Assembly (NCBI GenBank): GCA_020284085.1
Contig: JACEVL010001161.1
Location: 3,366,844 to 3,430,843, forward strand
Origin: Aporrectodea caliginosa
Taxonomy: Eukaryota > Annelida > Clitellata > Crassiclitellata > Lumbricidae
Direction: 5' to 3'
Length of the DNA: 64,000 nucleotides
Shown here in pieces: positions 1-9,799 of this stretch. A model generated the notes under the pieces. That model saw only the letters and a program-made list of their open reading frames with translations. It was not told where the DNA came from and did no database searches. Every line of letters starts with the position of its first letter. The first letter of the stretch is position 1. Made by a program: the position numbers and the translations under genes.

Positions 1-198
1 CCAAACTTCTAAAGCGCCATGCGATATCACTAAATACTGTACTCTACTACTGCTACCATCAGCTGAGGTGTACCTATAAATATATTCATCTCATATTAAG
101 ACGCACCTCTTTAGGTCTGTTAGATTGAAGTGCTATCGAGCCCTTGCGATGTTCTTAAGACGCAGTGCACTAGATAAATGTTCAGATACAATGATACA

Positions 199-199
<1 letters not shown>

Positions 200-236
<37 letters not shown>
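200..236. repeat. AT dinucleotide repeat
   Basis: About 17 AT units, ending 29 bases before the first recognised exon. Similar AT runs lie at 15007-15035, 25480-25530, 41829-41875 and 54868-54892. Confidence 0.95.
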
Positions 237-240
<4 letters not shown>

Positions 241-264
241 ACGCACGAGATAATGTTGTTTTAG

Positions 265-407
265 GAACGAAAGGGTTTTTCGTTCAAATGAACTGCAGTT
301 CAATTGTCGGCAAATACGAATGGCTGCCTCTTCGTTTCAACAAGAGTTTTACCAGCAGCGAATCCTACGACTTCTGGCATTACACCTGGCGACTTCAACA
401 TTCCGGG
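265..407 (+). CDS. SEA-domain exon 1 of membrane protein gene
   Basis: First recognisable exon of a multi-exon gene that continues off the left edge. The acceptor is TTGTTTTAG before 265 and the donor is GGG/GTAAAG after 407. It enters in phase 1 and leaves in phase 0, which matches the next exon. It encodes about 47 residues, including EWLPLRFNKSFTSSESYDFW. This fits the first beta strand and first helix of a SEA domain, an extracellular module found next to transmembrane segments in mucins and receptors. The domain call rests on joining this exon to 1542-1714 and on strand/helix pattern, not on a search. The preceding 60 bases include an AT dinucleotide run, so the branch region is unusual. 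Upstream exons are not visible. Confidence 0.5.
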
Positions 408-1339
408 GTAAAGAGAAAGACACTTAACAGTTTGACACAGCTACGCAAAACTTGCATACATACAATAATTTTTGATTAAAAACAAGGTGAATAACGCAAG
501 AAGTTAATTGATTAGTTTATTAGACTACTGTAATAATTAGGCTACGGCGAATCATTGTAAAAGAAAAACAAAGTAAATATGATTGTGACTGTTTTCTGAT
601 TGCGCAAAAAAAAATAAAACCACATTCTAGATTCGCTAACAAAATGCGAAACATTGCATACAATAATCAGACCGTGATTTTCAGGTGCATATAATGTCTG
701 AGTAGACCTATTAAGAAAACGACAGCGACGATACGGATAAATATATACTTGATAGGCCTTATTGGCCTCTATCTCTTTAAGAGAATTACGATAATAATGG
801 TTTATAACGTTTGGATGAAAATACGTTAAATAGGCAAATTTTTTATGACAATTTAGCATATTTAATTAATTAAATTCCTTGTGTTAGTACTAATTATCCA
901 AAGAGATTTACCGAAGCCCTGGCCGTGATCGAAAGGGTTCAATTAGCTTACTTCACTTCTTTAACTGTACATTCTGGTTTCTTATTAATCGACAAATCGA
1001 AGACTCACAAGAAGCCGAATAGACCATGGGTCGGAGCATGGGAGTCTCTGATTTGTCAATTGAATTGAATATCTTAGAAGTTGTAGATTATAAGATGGTG
1101 TTACATTCATATTGTAATCCTGTATCTTATAATTATAGCACTATTTTATTAATGCAGAATAAATGATGCGGCACGCCCATTAATGACACGGTCAACTTCA
1201 GAAGGTCAGTTTGGTGACACTAAGGAGAATAAACTCTGAAACAGTCTTACGCCGAGATCCAACTGAAAAGAAAGATTCGGTCGAGTGATGACATTCATAA
1301 AATACATTCTGGAAACTTAGACCTAACCAGAAGCGGAAA

Positions 1340-1464
1340 TCTGTAAAAAAATTGGGGGACAGATTTTTTTCTGGGGCCGGACTTTGCCTTTTGCGGGCAG
1401 ATAGGCCCAGTCAAAACTTTGTGCGGACAGTCCCATCTCCCCCGTGATTTACGCCACTGGACTT
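1340..1464 (+). repeat. Interspersed repeat ending CGTGATTTACGCCACTG
   Basis: GTCAAAACTTTGTGCGGACA then CCCCCGTGATTTACGCCACT match the repeat at 58327-58461. The end CAGTGGCGTAAATCACG (inverse) has the look of a hAT-type terminal repeat, but the left end is not found here. Confidence 0.5.
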
Positions 1465-1541
1465 AACTATATTTATGCTAATGAAACGAATGACAGAATC
1501 ATGCAAGAGATGTTCGTAGACATTTGTTTGATTGATTTCAG

Positions 1542-1714
1542 ATGGATGAAATAATCCTGCGAAGTTCTCTGCATCGTGACTTCTTATCGACTCGTATTCT
1601 CCAGTTCTCCGATGCAAATCCTGGCGTCGAAGTCAAATTCGCCGTTTTCTTTCTCCTCAATTCTTCCGTTACTGGGAACGAACTGTCCGACGCCATTCGC
1701 AACCATTTAGTCAG
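1542..1714 (+). CDS. SEA-domain exon 2 of membrane protein gene
   Basis: The acceptor GATTGATTTCAG is good; the donor CAG/GTCTTA is weak. The exon enters in phase 0, compatible with exon 265-407, and leaves in phase 2. It encodes MDEIILRSSLHRDFLSTRIL followed by QFSDANPGVEVKFAVFFLL and NSSVTGNELSDAIRNHLV. This pattern matches the middle and end of a SEA domain: helix, hydrophobic strand after a glycine turn, polar turn, final helix. Many SEA domains cleave themselves at G-S-V-V-V; here the turn reads N-P-G-V-E-V, so the serine is absent and autocleavage looks unlikely (inference). The next firm exon (3404) needs phase 1, so one exon between them is missing. A poor candidate starts at 2422 after TTTTTTCAG and could end near 2495. 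Confidence 0.55.
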
Positions 1715-2136
1715 GTCTTAATCTTAAATAAACACAAACTCAACGATGCTTATGTTTCTATCTTGTCTGTCGCTCATCCTGCGAGCCATCACCACCCACC
1801 GCTGCCCTATATAATTGGTGCCATACAATTCAATGGTTCCATGCATGTACGAATCGTGCTACAACTCTTTCGGTATTTGATCCGCCATCCACTTATGCAG
1901 ACGTCTTATCGTAGCTAGTATCCAGCTATGGTACGTTAAATATATATAATATATACATAATATATATATGTACCATACCTGGTATCCTGGATATTATATT
2001 CGTTTAATAGTTCTGAGTGACAAACCGCAATCAATAACAAACATGTAAAGCTGTCAGTACAAAATACGGGTTGCGTCTTTGTTTCCTTAAGATAAATCTC
2101 ATTAATTGCGTTCAATGATAGAGATCTTCTTGACAG

Positions 2137-2230
2137 CATTTTCGTGGGTGTTAGATGAGACCCGTATGGGCTTTATACCTGTCCGTATGGGTCATATAAG
2201 GGTTCCATATGGCCATGCTGATAGGGATAT
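2137..2230 (+). mobile_element. Palindrome-rich MITE copy, partial
   Basis: GTGGGTGTTAGATGAGACCC and GTATGGGCTTTATACC align with the copies at 8108 and 30535; the ends are eroded. It lies in the SEA/EGF gene between the second SEA exon and the EGF exon. Confidence 0.45.
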
Positions 2231-2489
2231 GGTCTCTGCATATAGTCACAACTACCTATTAATCCGATGTTACGCTTGTGCTCTTACAAGGGTTAACTAT
2301 TGTAATTATCTAATTGTAGTTCAGAAACAGAACTTGGACAATCGAGGATCAACGTCTCCAGTTCATTTCTACATCAAGTGCGAGTTATCGGTCTGTGTCA
2401 GCTTCACTTTCATTTTTTCAGTTTGATCAGCTGCTCTGAAGATGTCATATCATGTGCAACTGGGCATTTGAGTCGTCCTTCGGGCATAG

Positions 2490-2635
2490 ATAGAGGTCAT
2501 AGAGAGAGATCATAGATAGAGGTCATAAGCAGAGGTCATAGACCGAGGTCATAGACAGAGGTCACATATAGAGGTCACAGATAGAGGTCACAGATAGAGG
2601 TCACAGATAGCGGTCATAGATAGAGGTCAAGAGCA
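2490..2635. repeat. 15-bp minisatellite in SEA/EGF gene
   Basis: About nine units of GATAGAGGTCATAGA or GATAGAGGTCACAGA. Because the period is a multiple of three and every unit has GAG/GTCA, it offers many similar weak splice donors. Confidence 0.85.
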
Positions 2636-3403
2636 CAGAGAACTGTTCGAAGGTGTTAATGAATGTTACGATAGGTTCATCGTCTGCAGTTCATTAAGTT
2701 TCGCCCAGTATATTTAATTATTTATGAATGCAAATGTGAATGTTATTCCTTCTGTCTGTATTGTTGCAGTTGTTATCATTGTTAATGATGTTATAAATAT
2801 TGATATTTTTGTAAGATCGTTGTCAAAGCTGTTGCTATCGATGTTGTTCACTAATTACTTTTGTCTTAGTTAACAGCGAGTGTTATTGATCTAATGCAGC
2901 CAAGTGCAACAATACAGTGAAATAGAAGTAGAGGAAAGAGAAGAAGTTCTCACGTTGTACGATTCAGAGAGACATTTCCCAGGATGAGGGGTCGATGAAA
3001 CTACCATATTGCATTGTCGAATTACGGGAATTACGGGACGGGAGTACAACCAGATCACCCTGTGTTGCAGAGCGAAGAGATCTTCGGCCTAGTAGGGTTG
3101 ACTCAGAAATACATAGCTTCCTTAGGCCTATAAGAAAGGATGGAGCGCAGCCGACATGGCAGTTATACAACAGCACAAAACCCTCAAACTCGACGCATCT
3201 CCACATAATGGGAAAAGTAAACGCACCGTGCTCTTCATGCAGTTAGACGAATGACAAAACTTTACAATCACACCGGTTAACCAAGCTGCAGCGTTTAAAT
3301 CGGATTAAGTTAGCTAATGTGAGAAGATGGAGGGTGGCATGAACGGCATGAACGGTCTCATTGTTGTCCTGCTGAGTGTAGAGTTGCATCATGCTGTCTG
3401 TAG

Positions 3404-3565
3404 ATCTGAACGAGTGTCAGTACAGTGGCAACGTGTCTCTGCTGTTGAACGACTGTGATCATAATTCCGTCTGTTCCAACACCGTCGGATATTTCGAATG
3501 TGTCTGTGGCCTCGACTACAAAGACGAAACGATCGAGGCCGAGTTCAAAGGTCGAAACTGCACAG
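3404..3565 (+). CDS. Calcium-binding EGF-like exon
   Basis: A symmetric phase 1-1 exon of 162 bases, the usual arrangement for EGF modules. The acceptor is CTGTCTGTAG and the donor is ACAG/GTTGGT (weak). The protein begins D-L-N-E-C, the N-terminal calcium-binding motif of cbEGF domains. It has six cysteines: NEC, NDC, SVC, FEC, CVC and NC. Between the third and fourth lies CSNTVGYFEC, which carries the asparagine that is beta-hydroxylated in many cbEGF modules and the conserved aromatic. The loop between cysteines five and six is long (about 17 residues). In this gene it follows the SEA domain and precedes the membrane segment. The domain call is secure; the exact donor is less so. Confidence 0.8.
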
Positions 3566-3825
3566 GTTGGTTCTGCATTTTTACAGCGTGGTGGTCGAGT
3601 TAAATAAGAGGTGGTGATGATGATTGCGCTGGTTATGGTAGTTGTGATGATGATTGCGGTTCTTATGGTGTTGGTGTACGACGACGACGATGATAATGAT
3701 TATACGACGATGATAATGGCGACATTAAACGTCAGCGCCGGTTTCATGAGCGCAAACAGAAATTTGTGCAGAAGGGGCAAGACGCGAAAACTAGAACATG
3801 TCATAGCGACCAAACAAACCAGCAT

Positions 3826-3925
3826 TTACATGGGTATTAGATAAGACCCATTGGGTGTAATGTTTGAAATATGGGATCTTCATGTACTCTATAAATTATG
3901 AGCATGCTGGCACTCCTGGCAGGAC
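3826..3925 (+). mobile_element. Palindrome-rich MITE copy, degenerate
   Basis: ATGGGTATTAGATAAGACCC and GAAATATGGGATCTTCATGT align with the family. ATGCTGGCACTCCTGGCAGG at the right resembles the terminal CTGCCAGCAT in inverse. It lies in the intron after the EGF exon. Confidence 0.4.
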
Positions 3926-4439
3926 GAATGCTAATTTCAGAAGAAGCAAGTGACTCATCTTGCCCCTGCATGTGGGCTCCAATGAACGGCTTCAAGTAAA
4001 TTAATCTGAATTGAAACAGATATCTTAGACATAGAAGACCAACATTCTTAGACGATTATGTAACTGTCCTGATGAGTTCTGAAGGTGGACTAATGCCTCT
4101 GCCCTTCCCTTGGTCGTTCAACCGAAGTCCTGCGGCGATAGTCGTTATCCGGACAGAGGTCTGCTGCTGCTGCTGCTGGGATCACATGTCGGTCCCTGTC
4201 TAGCGCAGTCAGACTCTCTTGATGGATGTTGGGCGCGGTTCTTGCTATAATTATCTGTCTCGGCTTTTGTATCAGCCCCTCCTCGTCCTCCTATATCAGT
4301 CGGACGTCTGAAGCCGACGTAGTCTTTCTCTCGCTTCTTTCACGGCCAACTGTGCTTCCTGGGTGGCCATCGATATAAGACGTCTTTGGCTTACGTCTGT
4401 GCTTACGTATGTCTTTTTACGACGCCAAATGAGATTGTG

Positions 4440-4445
4440 GCGAGC

Positions 4446-4476
<31 letters not shown>
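4440..4476. repeat. CTG trinucleotide repeat
   Basis: GCTGCTGCTGCTGCTGCTGC, about nine units. A shorter one (five units) lies at 4162-4178. Confidence 0.95.
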
Positions 4477-4477
<1 letters not shown>

Positions 4478-4734
4478 ATCTCCTCTGCTGCAGACCTGTC
4501 TGTCTGGAAGTCCCGGGCCAACAACCAGCGGGGGACAACCCACAACGACCGATGCTCAACATGTGCACCTGTTCGCCTTTCTCTCTTCCAGTTATCTTAC
4601 ATGTATTCCCCGCTGAATAGTGGCTGAATAGTTGCTGTCTACGCAGCGCATTAAATGCAATGTTTTTACGGCGTTGCATTGATATGTAGATAACGTTGTC
4701 TGTAGTCTGCTAAATGGGTTCTGTTTAATTTCAG

Positions 4735-4789
4735 CAATCGAAAGAGAAAAGCAACGCCAAGATTTTGAAAAGTCGATCAGTTCAGCTGG
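4735..4789 (+). CDS. Juxtamembrane linker exon
   Basis: A 55-base exon between TTTAATTTCAG and GG/GTTAGT. It enters in phase 1 and leaves in phase 2. The phases join the EGF exon before it and the 5668 exon after it. It encodes A-IEREKQRQDFEKSISSA-G, a charged, probably helical linker. No domain is recognised. The main support is the unbroken splice-phase chain with exons that carry clear domain signals, since the peptide alone is too short to identify. Confidence 0.5.
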
Positions 4790-4868
4790 GTTAGTCTGCA
4801 CTCAACTTCGTCGTCTCATTTCGTCTAACGAACTAACACAACTTGAAGGGGCGCTATAACAAGTGCTC

Positions 4869-4976
4869 ATACATACATACATACATACATACATACATAC
4901 ATACATACACACATACATACATACATACATACATACATACATACATACATACATACATACATACATACATACATAC
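4869..4976. repeat. TACA microsatellite
   Basis: About 27 units of ATAC, one ACAC variant. It lies in the intron following exon 4735-4789, 80 bases downstream of the donor. Confidence 0.97.
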
Positions 4977-5218
4977 AACATCAGTCGAAAAACTAAATTT
5001 CAGTGACACTGCAAGAGACATACATATAGAGAGTTGCAGAAGATTACGTAAGGAACAGATGAAAATGCTATAAATAGAAATGACGGCTATGGTAGAATGT
5101 GATGACTGCCTAAATTTGATAAAGATGCGGAAAGCCACTTTCTGAAGAAAATCTTATGTATAAGTTATCGAAAGGACGGAGGTTCTTTACTTATACTTCT
5201 CGCCTTAAGTTATTAAAA

Positions 5219-5612
5219 CCGATCCACATACTACACTGCGCCTCGACTCTGGAACGATCTTCCATCTGAATTCCGCAAATTCTCTCTTCTCCTCCCCCCC
5301 CCCCCCCCCCCCCAATGGCGCCGCTCTCCCACCGTTGTCTGCCTCAGGCTCCTTTACTTATCACTTCTTAGGGTTTCCACTCTAAATTAAAATCTCACCT
5401 CTACAAGAAATTCTACTCTAATCGTCCGACCTCCAAACTTTCTCGTCCTCAAGCACTCCGCAGCCTGCTCTCTCTGGTCTCTGGCAACCAGCCTCGGAAC
5501 TTCCCTTGGCATCTCTGGACAGTCTCTCTGACCTGACGCAGCGCTCGTGAATAAGCTAGTGCCCTGCCCCTGGCTTTAGAGTAGCGCTTTAGAAATTATG
5601 CACTTTACGATT
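5219..5612 (+). pseudogene. LINE C-terminus and 3' UTR fragment
   Basis: Begins with text reading ALRLWNDLPSEF-like (APRLWNDLPSEFRKFS), the conserved C-terminal motif of CR1/L2-type polymerases. Then comes a run of 20 C (about 5294-5313), then LKSHLYKKFYSNRPT. It ends with the shared 3' end GTGAATAAGCTAGTGCCCTG and ACGATTACGATTAC. It lies in an intron of the SEA/EGF gene just upstream of the 5668 exon. Confidence 0.75.
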
Positions 5613-5667
5613 ACGATTACTTTGTGTCTTATGACAGAGATTATAATATGCTTTGCTTTCATTTCAG

Positions 5668-5702
5668 TTGCACAAACGGGCAGTGTGACACGCCATGGGA
5701 TC
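5668..5702 (+). CDS. Short cysteine-containing juxtamembrane exon
   Basis: A 35-base micro-exon with a strong acceptor (TTTCATTTCAG) and a consensus donor (GTAAGTG). It enters in phase 2 and leaves in phase 1. Read in that frame it encodes CTNGQCDTPWD, with two cysteines spaced as in a small EGF-like or disulphide loop just outside the membrane. The other two frames either stop or give nothing recognisable. It joins exon 4789 upstream (codon GG/T) and exon 6813 downstream (codon C/TT). Confidence 0.6.
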
Positions 5703-6812
5703 GTAAGTGATTATAAATAGCTTCCATAATGTTATACTTATTTTGTGCTTTAACAAACGTGTTTTGTTCTCTTCCTCGCACCTGTGTACTGAGACTTTTC
5801 CCTTCTCCACGAATTGTTTCTGAAGCGACTTGCTTTATTAAAAACACATCAGCTGCAGAAGCCATTGTTTGTTTCGTCTGCATGCAATCATCTCAGACTT
5901 CTTGCATCTCTGAATTCTTCGTCGTCTAAATGACAGTACCAGTTGGTTCGCAAATAAACAAGAAAAAAACCATACAAAAAATGTGTTGTCTATTGCCTGT
6001 GTTTTTAAATGGCCACTGATACAAATTGACTCCAAGCCGGTGCTATGTGCTCTATCACCTGTTGCATGTAAACAAGGCGGTCGTCTTAGGCATTATAGCG
6101 AATTGTTCGGTCTATGCTGCAGGAATGTGTAATTATCTCGTCCTGCCGCAAGAGATTTTCTCGTCCTGTCGCAAGAGGTCGGTACCAGGCTCGAACGCTA
6201 ATGACTTGCCTTTAACGCTGTAGGGTTTTGAGTGTTACATGAGCGATAATGTAAAGCAATGCATAACTTAACACATGCAAGACGCGAAGTAATTATAACT
6301 GGTGGTTGATTCTCTTAGACGCAGTTGCCAGGTATTGCCAGAAAAACATCACCTGGTCCATGGACTACTCTCTGTGTTTTCAGTTAAAAGTCAATGGTTG
6401 CATGTTAAGACCCGCAAGACGAACTACAAGAACGCTTTTAGGAAAGACCAAGAGAAGGGCCTGTGGTCTTAGGATCATGGGAAGGGCCTCTGGTCTTAAG
6501 ACCAACGGAAGCTCCTCTGGTCTTACATGTAAATTCGTTTCCCGTTGTCTCTGTCAACAGTCTTTAAAGTTGGGTATCTGCGACCATTAACTTTGTCGGA
6601 CCGCTGACTTACTTATATACGGTCAAGAGATAGTATGTTCCCTCTGACTAGCTGCGTGACTAAGTGACTTGACCTATTAACCCCTGCGTGATTTGGCCTA
6701 GAACGGATCTAAGCCGTCTGAGCCAACACGGGTGTATGAGTCAAATCCTCCACAGTTGGCTAACATTCTCTTATCTTTGAATAATATGAATATCTTGTCT
6801 TGTTTTTGGCAG

Positions 6813-6897
6813 TTGTGATAACAATTACAATCGGGACATTTTCATTGTTGCTGTTGCTTCTGATTGTCGAAGTCGTCAGCCAAACGAAACACGTGAG
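6813..6897 (+). CDS. Transmembrane-helix exon
   Basis: The acceptor is TTTTTGGCAG and the donor is GAG/GTCAGT. The exon enters in phase 1 and leaves in phase 2. It encodes the 20-residue hydrophobic stretch VITITIGTFSLLLLLIVEVV followed by SQTKHV, which is a single membrane-spanning helix ending at the polar, partly basic start of the tail. An alternative donor seven bases earlier (CAC/GTGAGG) would leave phase 0 and give a different, shorter tail. The phase-2 donor is preferred because it keeps the next exon in the frame rich in lysine and arginine. Confidence 0.6.
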
Positions 6898-7100
6898 GTC
6901 AGTCTATCAACAGGAACAGATAAGATCTCTTCCCTTACTTCATTTCAGTGTATAGGCCCTGCCTTCTCGTCTCGTCGATCTCTCGAATTTCATCGTATTA
7001 TTCTATCCGACGCACTGATATTACGGCCTGTAGTTTTATCGATTAACACATCCAGTTCATTGTGATAACGCCTGTATAGGACGGTAGGACCCATAATAAC

Positions 7101-7979
7101 GGTGACCCGTCAGAACGGCCCAGGACAAATCGGCCCCGACAAAACGGCCCCGACAAATGGGCCCCGACAAAACGGCCCCGACAAAACGGCCCCCGTCAAA
7201 ATGGCCTCGACAAAACAGCCCCGTCAAATCGGCCCCCGTCAAATCGGCCCCCGTCATATCGGCCCCCGTCATATCGGCCCCAGTCATATCGGCCCCCGTC
7301 ATATCGGCCCCAGTCATATCGGCCCCATGCAAAATATCCAATGTTGCAAGTACTTTTAAGCTTACGCTGACAAACTATGTTGAAATGAGGCCGCAAGCGA
7401 CGGTTCAGCTGGGCAATGGACTGCGGGGACCATCGTCTAATGCTAACTGGACCTGGTTGGCGTATTTAATTATTTAAATGCTTTCAATGACAACAGTTAC
7501 TATCATAGAACCAACTTCTATTTACGCAACGAATTGTTTTTCATAAATCCAACTTCCATTTTAACGCCAAAATTATTTTCAGCAATCCAACTTCCATTTT
7601 AAACTGACCACATAAAATAATTTGGCAACGTAAACTACGGTTTTATCAATCCGGATTCTATTTACGCAAATAATTCTTTTCATCAATCCCACTTAAAAGT
7701 ACTTAGGACACGGGATATTTTGTGATGGGCCGATGTGACTGGGGCCGATATGACTGGGGCCGGTTTGACGGGGCCGATTTGACGGGGGCCGATTTGACTG
7801 GGGCCGATATGACGGGGGCCGATTTGACGGGGGCCGTTATGACGGGGGCCGAAATGACGGGGCTGTTTTGTCGAGGCCATTTTGACGAGGGCCGTTTTGT
7901 CGGGGCCGTTTTGTCGGGGCCCATTTGTCGGGGCCGTTTTGTCGGGGCCGATTTGTCCTGGGCCGTTCTGACGGGGTAC
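7101..7979. mobile_element. Foldback-type element with GGCCCCGACAAAAC tandem repeats
   Basis: The left arm (7101-7350) holds about 15 tandem units of 14-17 bases such as CGGCCCCGACAAAA and CGGCCCCCGTCATAT. The right arm (7690-7979) holds the same units inverted. Both arms then share GTACTTTTAAG / CTTAAAAGTACTT, so the arms pair over about 250 bases. The core (7363-7690) contains four degenerate copies of AATCCAACTTCCATTTTAA. The outer ends are GGTGACCCGTCAGAACGG and its approximate inverse. The 10-base repeat CCATAATAAC lies directly outside both ends (7091-7100 and 7980-7989). It sits in the intron between exons 6897 and 9586 of the SEA/EGF gene. Confidence 0.85.
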
Positions 7980-8107
7980 CCATAATAACAGCTGAATATA
8001 TTTAGACGGGGTTACTTTGAAATGCATGTACAAATTGTACATGCAAACCTATTTTACGTACGTACTTTAGGCCTAGAGTTTTAAGTTAGGCAAACTAATT
8101 ATACTGC

Positions 8108-8214
8108 TAGCATGCCCACGTGAAACCCATACAGGACCAGTATTCCCACATGGGATCCCGTATAGAGCCCATTTGGGTCCTATCTAATACCCACATGGAC
8201 ATGCTGGCAGGGGC
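8108..8214 (-). mobile_element. Palindrome-rich MITE copy
   Basis: Read on the minus strand it begins CCCCTGCCAGCATGTCCATG and ends GTGGGCATGCTAGC, with the same order of half-palindromes as the copy at 30535: GGACCCAAATGGGCTCTATA, ATCCCATGTGGGAATACTGG, TCCTGTATGGG. Confidence 0.6.
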
Positions 8215-8714
8215 CAATACCCTACTCAACGTGAGTTGTATTAACATCGCTCTTTCTAGGGTAGTACTATCAACAAAGGCCTCTGAAAGCACTAGACCTA
8301 CTGAGAGTTATTCATTTTAAAAGGTTTTGTACTCCGACAGTTAATACCTTTATCGGTCTACATTGCAGAAAGGCATCAATCAGATTAATGGGGTTTTAGA
8401 AGAATGATGTTTTCTTATGGGATTAAGTTACTTAGGTTTTTTTAACGCATTTTCAGTCACAAAACTAATCTAATGTGCATCTGCTACGCATAATTACACC
8501 AGCTGTATACTTAATTAGTACATAGTCCTTCCCGTCCATGTCTGCGCATGGGGCAATGCATCCTCTCCATTCGTCTCTGTCCATCGCCAGTCTATCGGAC
8601 TCGTCCCACGACGTCCCCCAAGCACCTCGAGTCGTCTCTGATGGTCTACGGCCAATTCTTCCGTGGTCTTTACCTTTTCCTTTTCATGAGATCCAGATCA
8701 TCACTTGGTTGGCC

Positions 8715-8858
8715 ATTCTATCCTTATTACTAAGACGGCTTTGCCCTGCACACCGAGCAACTCAGTACAATTTGCGCACTCGTCCACATCCATTTGTCCT
8801 CCCAAATAAAGACGATAAAAACTTCATTCCACGTATGATGTTTAAAAACATTTATTAG
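8715..8858 (+). pseudogene. LINE C-terminal fragment
   Basis: RATQYNLRTRPHPFVLPNKD then DKNFIPRMMFKNIY and stop. This matches the extreme C-terminus of a non-LTR retrotransposon polymerase (Y/H-N-L-R-x-R, then N-F-I-P-R). It is 5' truncated and lies in the last intron of the SEA/EGF gene. Confidence 0.65.
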
Positions 8859-9585
8859 AGAGTCCCAAATCTAGACAATTAAGCCAAGCTAATCTACCTG
8901 ACCCAGAATGACTCTTTTAGCCTAAATACGTTTCACTTAAGCCGACTATCGATGAAGAACCTTGTAACTAGCTGCGTTATGACAGCCAGAGTTGATCAAT
9001 AAACGAAAATACAATAAAATACAATATCCTTACAAACCACTTGTCCCATTCAGTTTAAATCGTCCTCTTCTCTCGTTCGCTCTCATAGTTTCATTCGATA
9101 TTTTACCACGTTATGAAATATGCATAACTCTCTGTCACCTATAATGTACGGCCTTCTGTCTTTTTATTTGTCACTGTTATGGGCAAATTTAAGCCGTTGA
9201 GAGATTTTTAGGAGGGCGCTATCATTATATCTAGATATAAGGACTCGTATATGTGCACCTTTTCAGTGTCTAGAAAGGTATAAACACATACGATAGGTAT
9301 CTATAATTAGGTAGACCTATAAGTTTACAGAAATTTTAAATGGTATGCTTATTAAACCAAGTATGTTTGTGGTAATAAACACCGGTAGGCTATTAATGTT
9401 AAAAAACTTCACGGCGTCAAAATGAGCGTAAAAATGACACATGCAAACAATAAGTTTACATTACGAGCCACTATTTTCCTAAACTGAATGCAAGATATGC
9501 AGATAACTAGAAGTACTGGCGCATAGTATTTGTTTCATTTGTGCAATTTTTGTTCTGTATTTCGTCATCTGGTTTCACTCTACAG

Positions 9586-9757
9586 GAAACTTCTGGCGGA
9601 GAAAAGAAAGCGGAAGTCTGTCTCCCTGCGTCGAATGACGATGATGCAGGACTCGGAGCAGCTGCTCAGCGCCTCAGCATCCCTGTCTGTCGACAACGAG
9701 ACTTCGAGGAGTTCCAATGAAACGGCCGCTGCTGCCTCTGGTGGTCGCCAACACTGA
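9586..9757 (+). CDS. Cytoplasmic-tail last coding exon
   Basis: The acceptor TTTCACTCTACAG is strong. Entering in phase 2, the exon encodes R-KLLAEKRKRKSVSLRRMTMM, then a serine-rich segment (QDSEQLLSASASLSVDNETS), and stops after GGRQH at 9755-9757. The lysine and arginine cluster directly after the membrane helix fits the positive-inside rule for a type I protein. The serine-rich tail contains RRMT and RKS sites that could be phosphorylated (inference). Reading in phase 0 also gives an open tail of similar length, so the frame depends on the donor choice at 6897. Possible polyadenylation signals AATAAA lie near 10480 and 10685. Confidence 0.6.
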
Positions 9758-9799
9758 CTCAACGAACAGCAACAACAACACTTGCTCTGAGTCTCTCTG

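Noticed and set aside
7057..7341. Minus-strand frame reading GADMTGADMTGADLTG, resembling a pentapeptide-repeat protein (also its mirror at 7722-7985)
   Set aside because: It is the translation of the 15-base tandem units in the foldback arms; all three frames are open and the other arm gives the same peptide from the opposite strand.
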